This document shows positions 35,201 to 46,012 of a stretch of 64,000 nt of DNA, in pieces. The translations under genes were made by a program, and so were the position numbers. Each line of letters opens with the position of its first letter. Positions within the stretch are counted from its first letter, which is position 1. The notes beneath the pieces are model-generated. The model made no database searches. It had not been told where the DNA came from and saw nothing but the letters and a program-made list of their open reading frames with translations. Location: NCBI GenBank assembly GCA_009617715.1, contig VTFK01000123.1, positions 186,001 to 250,000 on the forward strand. Reading direction: 5' to 3'. The DNA is from Plectrocnemia conspersa (taxonomy: Eukaryota; Arthropoda; Insecta; Trichoptera; Polycentropodidae).

Positions 35201-38200
35201 GGTGTTCATAATTATGTACATCAAGTTCATTATTTTTTTTTATGAACTTGGATCGATATTTTTTATTCACACCTAATTTTTTTAAGTCTGGCAACATTCA
35301 TTAACCTTACTTAAAATTTACGTCAGCGTGTGTCGAGTTGTTCCTGAGATATTCGGTAAATTAAGACATCATGGCCGAGAAATTTTCAAAAGTACAAGGT
35401 AAGTGTATTTAAATTGATTTTTTTCACAGAACTTATAATCAAAGTTTTAAAATATTTACATATAATAATGTAGAAAGATTACAGTTGATTTATTATTATT
35501 ATTTTTTGTTTCCTAAAAACATTTTTTTTTAATTTACGATCAATTAAAAATGATGTACATAATTATGTACAAATAGTCCCCATGGTTGCAATATAAGAAT
35601 TAATATATTTTCGATAATGTTTTTTTTGTACTACTCAATCGTAAATTATGCACTATAAATAATCAATTACTTATAAAAATAGCTATTTAAATATTTTTAG
35701 AAAGAATCTACGACCCTACAAACGAAAAGGATATGGAGGAAGTTTACGAATTACTTGAAGATTCTGATTTTGGACTAGATGATGACGAATTCGAAGACAT
35801 GGACACTGAATATGAGGCTACATCAAATATAATAAGAGTAGGTGCTGATCGCATGGACGCAAATAATATTCCAGCAGATAGACACGACATTGAAATTAGT
35901 AACACTGAAGATAACGAGTTGATAACTAACAAACAAAATATTAAATGGCGGCGTAGAAATTTTGAAAATCAAACATAACTTGGACTGATAAAACGAACTT
36001 GAATTATACTGATATATTGGATCCGATAAATTATTTCAATAAATATATAAATGAAGAGGATTTTGAAAAAAAATGGCCGAATTTACAAATTTATTTGCAA
36101 TTCAAAAAAATTGTAATAATTATAAAATGTCAGATAAAAAAATGAAATGAAAACACTTTTTTTGGACTACATATAGCAATAGGAACTTTAAAAGTTGCCT
36201 CGAAATACGTCTGTTTTGGGATAGATCTCTTGGTATTAATTTATTTATTGATTCAATGTCAGGGATAGATTTTTCCAATTGAGGAGTAATTTACATCTTG
36301 TAAATAATTTAGAAATACCTGCAAATAATATTGATAAACTTTTATAAAGTACGTCCAATATATAATTCAATTAGAAAACGTTGTCTTGATTTACAAAAGG
36401 AAGAAAACTTATGCGTTGATGAGCAGATCGTGCCTTTTAGAGGGCAACTCTCAATAAAGCAGTATATAAAAAAAAAAAACCGTCACCATGGGGAATAAAA
36501 TTTTTTTTGTTCTTTGTGGAAAATCAGGACAGATGTACGATTTTTTATTTTTACCAAGGTAATACGACGGAGTTAGACTGCAACAAAAAAAATTCTATGC
36601 TTTAGGAGATATTCGTGCTTCATCTAACAGAGAGTATTCAACAGGAAGGGCATAAATTATATTATGATAATTATTTCTCTTCATTCGATTTATTAAAAAA
36701 ACATTATACCGCCGTAAAATATATGCTGCAGGAACAATACGAGTTAACAGGTTTGCTAATCCTCCATTACGATCCGACAAAGATATGAAAAAAAAAAAAC
36801 GAGAGGATGTAGCGATGAAGTTACAAGCATAGATGGTGAAGTTTTTTTAGTCAAATGGCTGGATAGCCGTGCAGTTACACTCGCATCAAATTTCGTTGGA
36901 ACTGGTGCAATTGATGAAGTTGAACGTTGGGAGAAAAAAGAAAAAAAATACATCAAAGTAAAACGTCCTGAAATTGTAAAGCTATACAATCAATCGATGG
37001 GAGGCGTCGATCTTTTAGATCAATTGATAGGGCTTTACCGAATATCTATTAGATCGAGGAAGTGGACCCTTCGATTAATTTTTTCATCGCGGTGGACTTG
37101 GCAATTGTAAATAGTTGGTTAGAATATAGATGTGCAATGAGAAAATTAGATATACCACATAAAAAACAATTAGATTTATTACATTTTCGGATGCGTCTTT
37201 CTGAAAGTCTTGTAAAGATGGGCAAATCTAATATTTTATCTAATAGAGGGAGACCAAGCAAAAGTTCGCCATCACCATTAGCAAAGCGATTAAAATTTGG
37301 TCAGGAAGTACGTCCTATATCGGAAATACGATATGACATGACAGACCACATGCCATTTCTCGATAATAACAAAGAGGGAAAAAAAGATGCAAAAAAATAA
37401 CTGCAATAAGAGGGACACATTTTTTTATTGTGATAAATGTAAAAGTACATTTTATGTCTCACAAAAAAAACAAAATTGTTTCGCCTCGTACCACCGCAAG
37501 TAAAAGTTTTATTTTATTATCAATATGTTTTAAAAATAAGTTTTTAATTGTATTATAGTATAAGCTATAAAAATTATGTCTGTGTGGAATTTATTTCATT
37601 TAATTATTAAAAAAAAACTGCATCGATTTCATTACATTGTGACGCTTGAGACGGTTTGTACATAATTATGTACATATTTTTTTTTATAGTAAATATGAGA
37701 ATAGAAAATTTATTTTAATGTTTTTATTTTCCTTAAACCTAAATGAACCCAAATATATCAAAAAATATTTTTTATCGCACTTAACAATAAATCAGGTCTG
37801 AAGGGGTTAAAGTAAGTCGGTGGCTCCTAATATTTTTTAACACTAGATTTATGGAACCCGTTAAATTGACGGGTTTATGATTTGTACCCTGATTTGATTT
37901 GTGTCAGACAGTATTTTTTCTATTTTTTTATATTTGAACGATGCAAATATATTAACACTATTTTTATTTTTAAAAATCTGGTCCGTAGGGGTTGTTAGTG
38001 AGGATATTAGGGCTGCCATTAAAGGAGGTCCAAGATTAACGATATAGAAACTAGCACAAAACTCAATGTGTCGCCTACATTAAAAAGTTAGGAAAGGTGT
38101 TAATTTGCAGAATATGAGTATCTTATAAATTGTCTGAGGAAAACCTCACGCACGAATCTAATATGCCAATAATTAATTCTTTCTTCGAGGCTTTGCGACT

Positions 38201-41200
38201 AGTCTGCTTGTGAAGGATGATGTTCCTACGCCACTTAGAATGCGACTTAACAGGGAATTATATTTAATTATTGGAAAATTTAATTACTGCAAATTATGCT
38301 CAGATACGAATCTCAAAAGTCGCATCGAAACGTATACTAAAAAATCACCGCTTCAAACTATTATTTTGTGTATAAATTTATTAATTTTCACAAACCAATT
38401 TAGTGCGCGTTTTTGAGTCAAGCGGTAGTAGGAGCGCATACTGAGTGAGCAGGTCAATTTATTATTTTAATTATAGGGGAAAAAAAGGAGAAGTAATTAA
38501 ATGATTCGCCATTTAAACATTGGGTTAGCGAAAAAACAATTATTAAATCATTTGGATATCATACTATTTTTGTCGGCAGTGAAAAAATATCAAACTCAAT
38601 ACCGAGTTTTCAAACAAACTAAATTTTATCAGCAAATAAACACATCCCTAGTCAGCTTAATATTTATGCGTAGTTAAAATATTTATGTGTTTGCATATTA
38701 TAATCATAACCTAAACGAATATACTGGTATAATATTTATTTTATTTAGGTTAGGTTTGGGTTTGAACAGATTGCCAAAATTGTATTGAATTTGATTTATG
38801 ATTTGCCATTTTATATTTATATTGCTGCAAATTTATTTAATTAGCTATAGAAATAATTTTAGAGTTGCTATTTTCCGGCAGAATATATTTAAGAGCTCAC
38901 CAAAACCTTAATATTACGCTGACCGTTTAAATGAATATCATACAACTTGGCAATTCAATTTTAAAAAATATGTATATCTGAAAGATTTGGTTGATAATAT
39001 AATATTGACTTTTAAGTTATGCCATTGAAATAAATAAAACTTGAATCATAGATTAAACTTCTGATTTTTTGTTACAGGCGAATTGGCATTCGAACGATAC
39101 TCCGATAGTCACACATGCGGCGTTTCAATGGAGCAAAAAATCTCCGGAATGCCGTGCACGTTCACTATATCGAAAAAGAAGCAACCGAGCGACTCGACCA
39201 CTGATGGCTTTTGCAAGTTCAACGTTAAAAAGACATCGGGACAGCTCTGGACGAGCTTAAACTCAAAAGGGCGTCTGATGCCTGCGGACTTGGATGGAAA
39301 GCATCCACGTAAGTTGAAATTTGAACGTCAAACATTGTAAAATGTATTATTTAATACAATTCAGGATATGCATGCGATTTATCTGAAATCGGAGAGTTGC
39401 AAGAAATGCTTAAGAATTTAACTTAAACTCTGGCGTTGATTTAGAACAGTGGTGTCCAGTTTAGAATATATGGAATACTTTTGTGAGATTAGATTGATTG
39501 TGTAAAAACTGTGGTTGGTATGTTTCTATAATAGTATGACATCATTAATTTAGAATAACACTCTGGATGAGGTCGTTTTAGTAGTTTTTTAATGATTCAA
39601 GCATTCATATGTAGTATTTACAGTGTGGCAATAAAAAGTGTTTGGCATAATTATAAAAAAAATAAGATTAAAACTATTATGATGTATTAACTTAATTGGT
39701 CAAGTCGTCACTGTTACAGATAATTGCTTGTTTATTATTTATTATTTAAAATAACGATCTTCTTGCATAGACGTATGTATATGTAAGATTTCGTGGTTTT
39801 TAGTAGAAGGTTTTTCATGGTTTTGACTCGATTACAGATCGGAGATAATTATTTTTAATAAGTTACACCTCGCTATTTCTTAGTATCTTCGTTTCTGGCT
39901 AGATGTAGTGAATCCATGTTTCCCATTTACGAGTTTTAATAAAACAGATCAATTTATGCCGATCACTTTTTTATTTTTTTTATTGTAAGTTGATTTCTAT
40001 ACTTTGGGTAATCTTATTGAAAGCTTGAAAGTTTTTGTGTATTTATTTCAGGTTTTCAATACCTATGTATTATATTTATAAGGCGCTTTTAAAAGTAACG
40101 GAATCTTTTTTTAAATTCTAAACGTACATTTCTGTCGATGGTTGTGGATTATCACATTAACAATTAGTGCTACTTTTAAATGCGCCAGTTTTACTTACTT
40201 TTCTTGCGGTTAAATGATATGCTTCATGTACATAGCTGACGCCATGGGACTCACTAGTCAGGTCACCGTGGAGGCCGGCTCTAATGGCAAACTTGAGTTT
40301 TGTCTGGTGTGGGACATGCCGGTAGTCAATTTTAGGAATAACACTCGAAAATATAACAGGTACAGTGCGTCAGCTAAGGATTTCATACAAAATATATAAT
40401 TGTGATTCATGGAGAGAGCACGTTCATATAGTAGATAACAGCACATCATTAACTAGAATAATTGCATGGATTCATTGCTTATAAGTAACGCAAAGTTCAT
40501 GTCATCATAAAATTAATTTTGTCGTCTTGTGTTTAGATTTTATACAAAGTTTTTCGGAACTGACGGAATCGCCGGTGCTAGTATAGCAACTTACGCTCTT
40601 ACCAATTATAAGAGATGGGAAGAGGAGATCAACGACTGGCAGAAACCCATTTTAGAAGACGAGTTAGTATTCGGTATATATTTATTATTTTGCTTCAAAT
40701 AGATTATTAATTACCGCTCGTTTAAAGGAATCTTCCAAAATGGTATAAAAGTGCTCTTATGAACGAACTGTATTATATATCGGACGGCGGAAGTATTTGG
40801 TTCGATGGAGGCGATCAATATCCGAAAGAAGATCCAAGGTATTATATTAAAATTAAATTATTTATTTATGTTAAAATTGAAAAATAATTTTTATTGCAGA
40901 TCAGTGTTTGGAATGTTTGGATATCTTGAAGGACACGAATACAGAATGTATAACACATACGATGTTCATTTTTACGCTTCGTTCGCTTTAGCTCAACTGT
41001 GGCCAAATTTACAAGTCAGTTTCAAAACAGAATGTGCAATAATCAGTCTTAAAAATGCCACTTAAAAATATTTTTTCAGGTGTCTTTGCAGTATCAATTT
41101 AAAGATACAGTCGCTAATGAGCTCACTTCTAGAGTCAAGTTCTTAGCCGATGGCGAAACTAATTTAAGAAAGACTCTAAATTGCATTCCGCACGATATGG

Positions 41201-44200
41201 GAGATCCTGGTAATTAAACAATTAATAATTTGATTCGCTTCTCTTGAGCTAACACTACTACAATTATGCACTTATTGTTGCGCGTTTAATGATACAATCT
41301 TATAATAACCAGAGTTGCGTCACACGTAAAATATCCTAAAGACTAACTAAAACTATAGTTTTAGAACTTTCATTAAGTTGTGTTCGATTAATGCGGTTAG
41401 GTTTGGGTTTGAACAATGAATAAATTCATAGTGTTTCATTAAATGACATTCATTTTTTGGATCAAATGCTTATAATCCACGTAAAAGTAATAAAATCGTA
41501 CCGTTACTCTAGCACTCATATTAAAGTTTTTTATGACAACATAACGACTTATAATAAATGAGAATCAAATGAAACGTATCTAAACCGAATTTTGATGCAA
41601 AAAACAATTATCCCTTCTCAGAAGTCAAAAATTCACGTCAAAAGCAATAAAATCGTGTCGGCGCCGTTGCGATTTTATTGCTTTTGACGTGAATTTTTGA
41701 CTTCTGAGAAGTGATAATTGTTTTTGCGCCCTTCTATTGATCAAATTTCGGTTTGAGTACACCCTGACCAATGCTCTCATATCAGAAATTCTTAGTAATA
41801 TCGGTAAGTATAGCTATCATATTTTTAAAACCTAGTGAGTGATATGCGAGATGTAACGTCTGTCTTTACTTCTTCTGCTTATTTTTCCCTGAGAGCTGAG
41901 TTGTATTTTAGGCTTGACCTAAAATATATAAATAGTTTTAGAACTTTCACTAGGTTAAATTTGGTTAGGTTTGGGTTTGAACAGCAAATGGATGTTTCAC
42001 AACTGTCAAATTGAGATTCATAGACATTTTAGAGCAGCATATTAGCGCCTATTGGTTAAATTATTTTTTCGCAAGTAAAAACATATATATCTACTAGTGA
42101 AAATGTATTTGGACTTCACTAGTGAAAATATTACTTCACTGAAAAATACACATTCACTGTAACACATACATATACATTAAAATATATGTTTTTATCTCAA
42201 GTTGGATTGAGTCCGCAGCAATAAATCAGATTTTTATGATTTCATTATATATAAATTAGATAAACTAATGATTTGGATTTCTACATATGAATTAAATTTT
42301 GTGTTTGTGGCAAAAATAATGTAGTGTAATAATTAGAACTAAGACTCGTAATAAAATAACTATATATATTTTTAATCTTTCAGAGGAAGAACCGTTCATA
42401 CTCTACAACGCTTACAACATTCACAACGTGAGCGAATGGCGCGACTTGAACTTGAAGTTCATTCTGCAGGTGTTCCGAGATTTCACAATCTTAAAAATGC
42501 ATAAAATGAAACGTGACAATCTGGACAAGTACCAGTCTTTGGAGTACATCGACGAAGACGCCGACGAAGAAGAGGATTTATACTTTCGATCCACAAACCA
42601 GGACATTGACGAAGTGTTCAACTTAAATCTTAACGATACTATCGCCGCTCCAATCAGACAACCGAGGCAGGGCAACGGATTTTGCAGAAATTCAGAGAGC
42701 GAATCTTTGGTGCCTCCTAGGGTTAACAAGAGGATCAAATATATTAGCATCAGCAGTACTGATTATATGGACGAAGATCTATCTTATATGAGGCGGACTA
42801 GTTTGCTGGGAAAAAATACAATCAATTCGCAAACGAGCGAAACGAATCTTGCAGTCGAGGGACCAGTTTTCGATTCGAATCAGTATCTTCGCGATATGTA
42901 TCCAGTGTGTCGGAAGCTGATGGATACGATTTTCACGTGGGATAAAGACGGAGATGGAGTGATTGAAAATACGGCTTCGGCGGATCAGACTTACGACGCT
43001 TGGGTGATGTCAGGTCCCAGGTAAAAACGGCTTGGATTTTTCAGGTCAGAATTTTAATACGGTTGTGATCAAAATATATATTACATGGGTCAGAATTTAT
43101 ATTAAAAAATCAGAATACATCGTTAAGAATATAAGCGGCCAGAATAAATATATTAATTGGTCGGAATTTATATTAAATGGCTAGAATTTAAAATTGATTT
43201 TCCAAATTTATCACTGAAACATTCTGTAATGTTTTCTATTCAATATTGTTTTTCACATTATCCACATTTTATTGGATGCTAATGATATTTTTGGGCTCGT
43301 ATTTTCCAGGTCAGAATTTTAATACGGTTGGTCAGAATTTATATTACATGGGTAAGAATACATCGGTCAGAATAAATATTAGATGGTCAGAATTTATATT
43401 AAATGGTTAGAATTGAAATTGGACTGGTCAAAATTTATATTAAATAATAAGAATTATTTTGACGAATGGTCAAAATCATTATTTTTAATCAGTATTCATT
43501 ACAGTTCATTGGTCTGTATTTTAACCTCAAAGGCAGTCTTATGTTGACAGATGCAGCATAATAATATATGGTCATTATCAAGATGTTTTAGGGCCAACTT
43601 GTTTGGTGGGGCTCGCAATATTGTCAGATGTCAACACAGCAAACCAAGACACCGCTCTGTTGTTATTCCTGCTTTGTTCGTCGCCCTGAATGACTTCACG
43701 TCTTACAAATAATTAAATAAATTCGTTGAGAGTTATTCATGGGGTGTTCAATGTTCTGACCAACGCTCGCAGTTTAGATGCGAATGAGATATTTCTAAAA
43801 TAAATAATTTGCTGCCCATTTATATTTATTGTTAATTTATATGATCGTCCTATATTTTTATTCTGACCTTGAATAATATAATTATGACAATTCAGTATTT
43901 TAATTCTGATTGTCCTATATTTTTATTTTAACCCTGAATAATATAATTATGTCCAGGCTGTTAATAAAATTCTGACCATTTAATTTGTTGCCTAAAAAAT
44001 CTACTTCATGAAATATTTGGTCTTATTAAAAAGTATATTAGAAAAGTTCTCAATATTACATTATTAAATGTACCTTTAAAATATTATGATTAATTGAAAA
44101 AAAGGATTTTGCCTTAAACACCATCAATATCCGATTCCGTATACTTTTTCAACTTCAACTACTAAAAATCTTTTTATATTTCAGTGCTTATTGCGGAGGC

Positions 44201-44812
44201 TTATGGCTAGCAGTACTTCAATGTATGATAAAAATGGCTGCTTTATTAGGCATAGAAGGCGATGTAAATTTATTCAAATCTGCGTTAGAGAAAGGCAAAG
44301 CTTCTTTCCATAATAAGTTATGGAACGGTAAATATTACGCCTTCGACGCCAACAATCCGAACGTAATCATGACCGATCAGCTCTGCGGCCATTGGTATCT
44401 AAGAGCGTGCGGCTTTCAATACTCAGTCTTTCCCAAGGATAACGTCAAATCTGCTTTGAAAACGATATTCGATAATAATGTGATGCAGTTCGGCGGCGGA
44501 ATGATGGGAGCAGTGAACGGATTTGTATCGCCGACTGCGGATAAACCAGGATACGTAGATAAATCATCGATTCAAAGTGAAGAAGCTTGGACTGGGGTTA
44601 CGTACGGAGTGGCAGCTCTGATGATACACGAAGGGATGCTGGATGAGGCTTTTAAAACGGCCGGCGGGATGAACGAGACACTGATCAAACTGGGAATGCA
44701 GTTCGAGACGCCCGAGGCTCTTTACGAGAACGGGGAATACAGATCCGTGGGATATATGAGGCCGCTCTCGATATGGGCGATGCAGCACGCCTTAAACGCG
44801 ATAGTCAGATAG
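32263..44812 (+). CDS. non-lysosomal glucosylceramidase (GBA2-like, GH116), N-terminus incomplete
   Basis: Exons: 32263-32351 (in-frame ATG at 32291), 32414-32594, 33305-33467, 33537-33660, 39078-39308, 40236-40359, 40537-40662, 40728-40838, 40900-41014, 41080-41209, 42384-43020, 44185-44812. Phases all fit, giving 876 aa from ATG 32291. Relatives have about 930-950 aa, and residues before this Met (YCIYYTRLK) already look homologous, so an upstream exon is missing. Family blocks: [20 protein letters not shown] (residues 20-39), [29 protein letters not shown] (380-399) and [20 protein letters not shown] (646-665), then AYCGGLWLA. The last two blocks hold the conserved acidic residues expected for GH116 catalysis. 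Role: cleaves glucosylceramide to glucose and ceramide at non-lysosomal membranes. Odd: an acidic insert of about 128 residues at 490-617. Confidence 0.9.
34340..35035. repeat. foldback-like repeat family B, copy 1 (GBA2 intron)
   Basis: The left arm (34348-34600) is made of degenerate units close to GTCAGAATTTATATTAAATG. The right arm (34750-35035) holds the inverse, ATTCTGACC. The centre has a GTCAACATAACAAGCC block and GC-rich pieces. Long inverted arms built from short tandem units are the plan of foldback elements. No coding capacity. It lies 150 bp before the piggyBac element. Confidence 0.55.
35184..37810 (+). mobile_element. complete but dead piggyBac-family transposon
   Basis: The ends TTAACCCTTTCAGACCTG (35184-35201) and CAGGTCTGAAGGGGTTAA (37793-37810) are inverted repeats with 17 of 18 matches, including the TTAA target duplication that defines the superfamily. 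The 2.6-kb inside encodes a broken piggyBac transposase on the plus strand. Subterminal palindromes GTACATAATTATGTAC occur at 35555 and 37658, and with one change at 35204. It sits in the 5.4-kb GBA2 intron 33661-39077, in the same orientation as the gene. Confidence 0.92.
35371..37465 (+). pseudogene. piggyBac transposase pseudogene
   Basis: A short first exon (35371-35398, MAEKFSKVQ) is followed by a GTAAGT donor and a second exon from 35701, with an acidic N-terminal region ([20 protein letters not shown]). The frame breaks near 35975. Beyond it, remnants of the catalytic domain follow in changing frames: INYFNKYI, then FIKYVRPIYN, then [14 protein letters not shown] and SIKQYIK (about 36330-36475). 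[20 protein letters not shown] is at 36997-37055, then a cysteine-rich end ([12 protein letters not shown]). Many stops mean no function. The ordered blocks make the family certain. Confidence 0.85.
37811..39077. other. GBA2 intron remainder
   Basis: AT-rich intron DNA between the piggyBac element and the exon at 39078. It includes a GGTTAGGTTTGGGTTTGAAC block (38749-38768) shared with repeat family A, so a family A scrap is present. No exon seen. Confidence 0.45.
41320..42175 (+). repeat. palindromic repeat family A, copy 3 (fills a GBA2 intron)
   Basis: It occupies most of the intron 41210-42383. The centre is a perfect 40-nt inverted repeat, arms 41616-41655 and 41670-41709, with a 14-nt loop. 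With small gaps the pairing extends outward another 40 or so nt. GGTTAGGTTTGGGTTTGAAC occurs on both sides (41396-41415 and 41962-41981). The 3' part carries CACTAGTGAAAATATTACTT-like units. It is non-coding. Confidence 0.65.
43045..43995. repeat. foldback-like repeat family B, copy 2 (GBA2 intron)
   Basis: It lies in the intron 43021-44184. The unit GTCAGAATTTATATTA recurs in the left half (43060-43490), partly duplicated (43044 and 43310 both start GTCAGAATTTTAATACGGTT). The inverse, ATTCTGACC, recurs in the right half (43750-43980). The ATTCATGGGGTGTTCA motif shared with 27154-27285 is at about 43735. No coding capacity. Confidence 0.55.
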
Positions 44813-46012
44813 CTGACGGAGGCTTTGATGCAATACAATACTTTTGAAAATAGATCTAGATTTTTTTTATGATATAGGGCGACGGTTCTCTTTGAAATAT
44901 CATTTATGAGTTATTATTAAATTTTAAATGAACTGTGAATTGTGCCAATGTTGTTTGTATCATATTTTAAATTCTCATTTCTCACTATTGAGGCATATTT
45001 TCTTCACAGAAATAATCACTTTGAAGAATGAAAGATACTATCACTTCGTTCTATAAACTTGCATTTATTATATCATAATGATTTTTCAAAGAGTCAGTCG
45101 TCCTGTGTATGCATTTTTTTTCTACATCCTACTGTGATTATGCCTTATTAGGATAATATCTAAATTATACCAAAACATAGCATTGTGATATTTTAAAATA
45201 ATTAATAACTTAACTATTTTTAAAAATAGATTTATAAGTAGCCCATGATTTTTTTAAATATATTACCGTCTTCCTAAGATTTATTCGCATGTAATGTAAA
45301 TATAGATCAAATCAATGTAAATTACATATGGACTACTTATAAGATACTTAATGCATCAGAACTAAAAATAGGTACACAAAGTGTCTAAAATGAAAGATTG
45401 TGATATTTATTTACGTAAAATAAAAAACATCAATATTATAAAGATGAATTTATTGCAATAAATTCGTTCCTGTGACGAATTCGATGATAAATATTTCGTT
45501 AATGTTTGTAGTCACAAAATCGTTCACATCAATTTATTTACAATTAAAAATGAATTACTTTTTAAAAGAGTACAAAAATATAAAAATACAACATTACAAT
45601 AATCAATAGTATTAAAATATATTTATATAAAAAAAATACAATATTATCCTTTAATAATAAATAATCGAAACTGTGAATTGTTTTATTTTTGATTTTACTA
45701 ATTTTTTGTCTAATATTTTTACTAATGTCTTCAATAGAATGTTAAAGATCAGTCTTCTCGCTAAGTGTGAATAATATGTTTATGAATATTAATAAGAGAC
45801 GATTAACATATTCACAATAAAGATATTTATGCGATTATGAGTATAAAATTACGTTCTTAATACGACCTTTGGTTTCATAGACTTATATGTACATACATGC
45901 TTATTAAATCGACGTTACAGACAAATAAAACAGGATTAGGATTAATCAGATAAGAAGCCGCGATTCCACTCATTTCCGTCAGCTTTTTCGCCGAACAACG
46001 TTAGTGATACGA
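44813..46012. other. convergent intergenic region GBA2/stumps
   Basis: The 1.2 kb between the GBA2 stop and the stumps stop contains both 3' untranslated regions. For GBA2, AATAAA is present at 45419-45424 and 45457-45462. I see no gene or repeat of note. Confidence 0.55.
45457..45462 (+). terminator. polyadenylation signal candidate for GBA2
   Basis: AATAAA about 645 nt after the GBA2 stop codon, with another at 45419. Either could serve; there is no further evidence. Confidence 0.3.

Noticed and set aside
42421..42750. 109-codon minus-strand frame inside GBA2
   Set aside because: Antisense to the acidic insert of exon 11, which is in phase with both neighbouring exons.
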